A stretch of DNA of 64,000 bases. Origin: Draconibacterium orientale. Lineage in GTDB: Bacteria; Bacteroidota; Bacteroidia; Bacteroidales; Prolixibacteraceae. Where the stretch lies: the NCBI RefSeq assembly GCF_000626635.1, contig NZ_CP007451.1:2985501-3049500 (forward strand), read 5' to 3'. The position numbers were made by a program, and so were the translations under genes. Shown here piece after piece: positions 63,773 through 64,000 of the stretch (the stretch's first letter is position 1; every line of letters starts with the position of its first letter). The notes below the pieces were generated by a model. That model worked only from the letters and a program-made list of their open reading frames with translations, was not told where the DNA came from and did no database searches.

Positions 63773-64000
63773 TGGCTTACGTACCAACTCTTAAGAAGAA
63801 ATATCAGGAAGAAATAATCCCTGCTTTAAAGAAAGAGTATGATTACTCTTCTGTAATGCAGGTTCCGAAATTAGAAAAGATCATCCTTAACCAGGGTGTT
63901 GGAGCAGCAATCGCCGACAAAAAACTGATCGACGTAGCCCAAACCGAAATGACAATGATCGCCGGCCAGAAAGCCGTACAAACTTTGTCAAAAAAGGATA
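63772..64000 (+). CDS. rplE: 50S ribosomal protein L5, N-terminal part (cut by window end)
   Basis: 76 codons seen of a gene that normally encodes about 180 aa. The N-terminus [19 protein letters not shown] and the motif [20 protein letters not shown] fit L5, which binds 5S rRNA. Translationally coupled to rplX through TAATG. Confidence 0.96.
   Translation, partial: MAYVPTLKKKYQEEIIPALKKEYDYSSVMQVPKLEKIILNQGVGAAIADKKLIDVAQTEMTMIAGQKAVQTLSKKD

Overview
The window looks like chromosomal DNA of a Bacteroidota bacterium, most likely of the Marinilabiliales/Prolixibacteraceae kind (the order is inferred, the phylum is well supported). Evidence: promoters of the Bacteroidota type (TTG, about 17-21 bp, TAnnTTTG), a protein with a gliding/type IX secretion C-terminal domain, an ECF sigma gene overlapping an anti-sigma-like/beta-barrel protein, DUF4290 next to murA, a fused hemC-hemD, a DRTGG-type phosphate acetyltransferase, and a str-S10-spc ribosomal cluster running without tuf.

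Layout. 1-8 kb: 3' end of lpdA, a FadL-like porin, a lipoprotein and a lipoprotein serpin, then the sigma/anti-sigma pair. 8-11.6 kb: pta-ackA, the acetate/ATP branch. 11.8-27 kb, almost all on the minus strand: a soluble GAF-PAS hybrid histidine kinase, transketolase, a SerA-type dehydrogenase, a Crp-family regulator, grpE-dnaJ, a TlpA-like thioredoxin, murA with its DUF4290 neighbour, and a UvrD/PcrA helicase. 27.5-34 kb: a secreted CHU_C-domain protein, a polytopic membrane protein, a coiled-coil membrane gene broken by a stop codon, a 740-bp convergent gap packed with hairpins and a 41-43 bp tandem array, and an EF-G paralogue.

34.5-41 kb is a sulfite-reduction/siroheme operon: DUF2061 protein, short precorrin-2 dehydrogenase, cysJ, cysI, an SDR protein and cobA. 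It is preceded by a 32-codon leader ORF with five Cys and several Met codons, followed by a strong intrinsic terminator and a possible anti-terminator. This reads as a sulfur-amino-acid attenuator and is the most interesting signal in the window. 41.5-48 kb is the haem operon hemA-hemCD-hemB-hemL-hemE on the minus strand, which makes the uroporphyrinogen III that cobA draws on. 48-50 kb is a two-component system whose kinase is frameshifted in a run of seven A. 50-54 kb is a C39-peptidase ABC exporter with its HlyD adaptor and no visible precursor peptide. 54.6-64 kb is the ribosomal cluster from rpsL to rplE (cut by the window end).

Three genes are visibly broken: the crp-family gene (one base lost near its 3' end), the sensor kinase (one base gained in a homopolymer) and the coiled-coil gene (in-frame TAA). 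The first two could be sequencing errors. No tRNA, rRNA, CRISPR array or intact insertion sequence was recognised.
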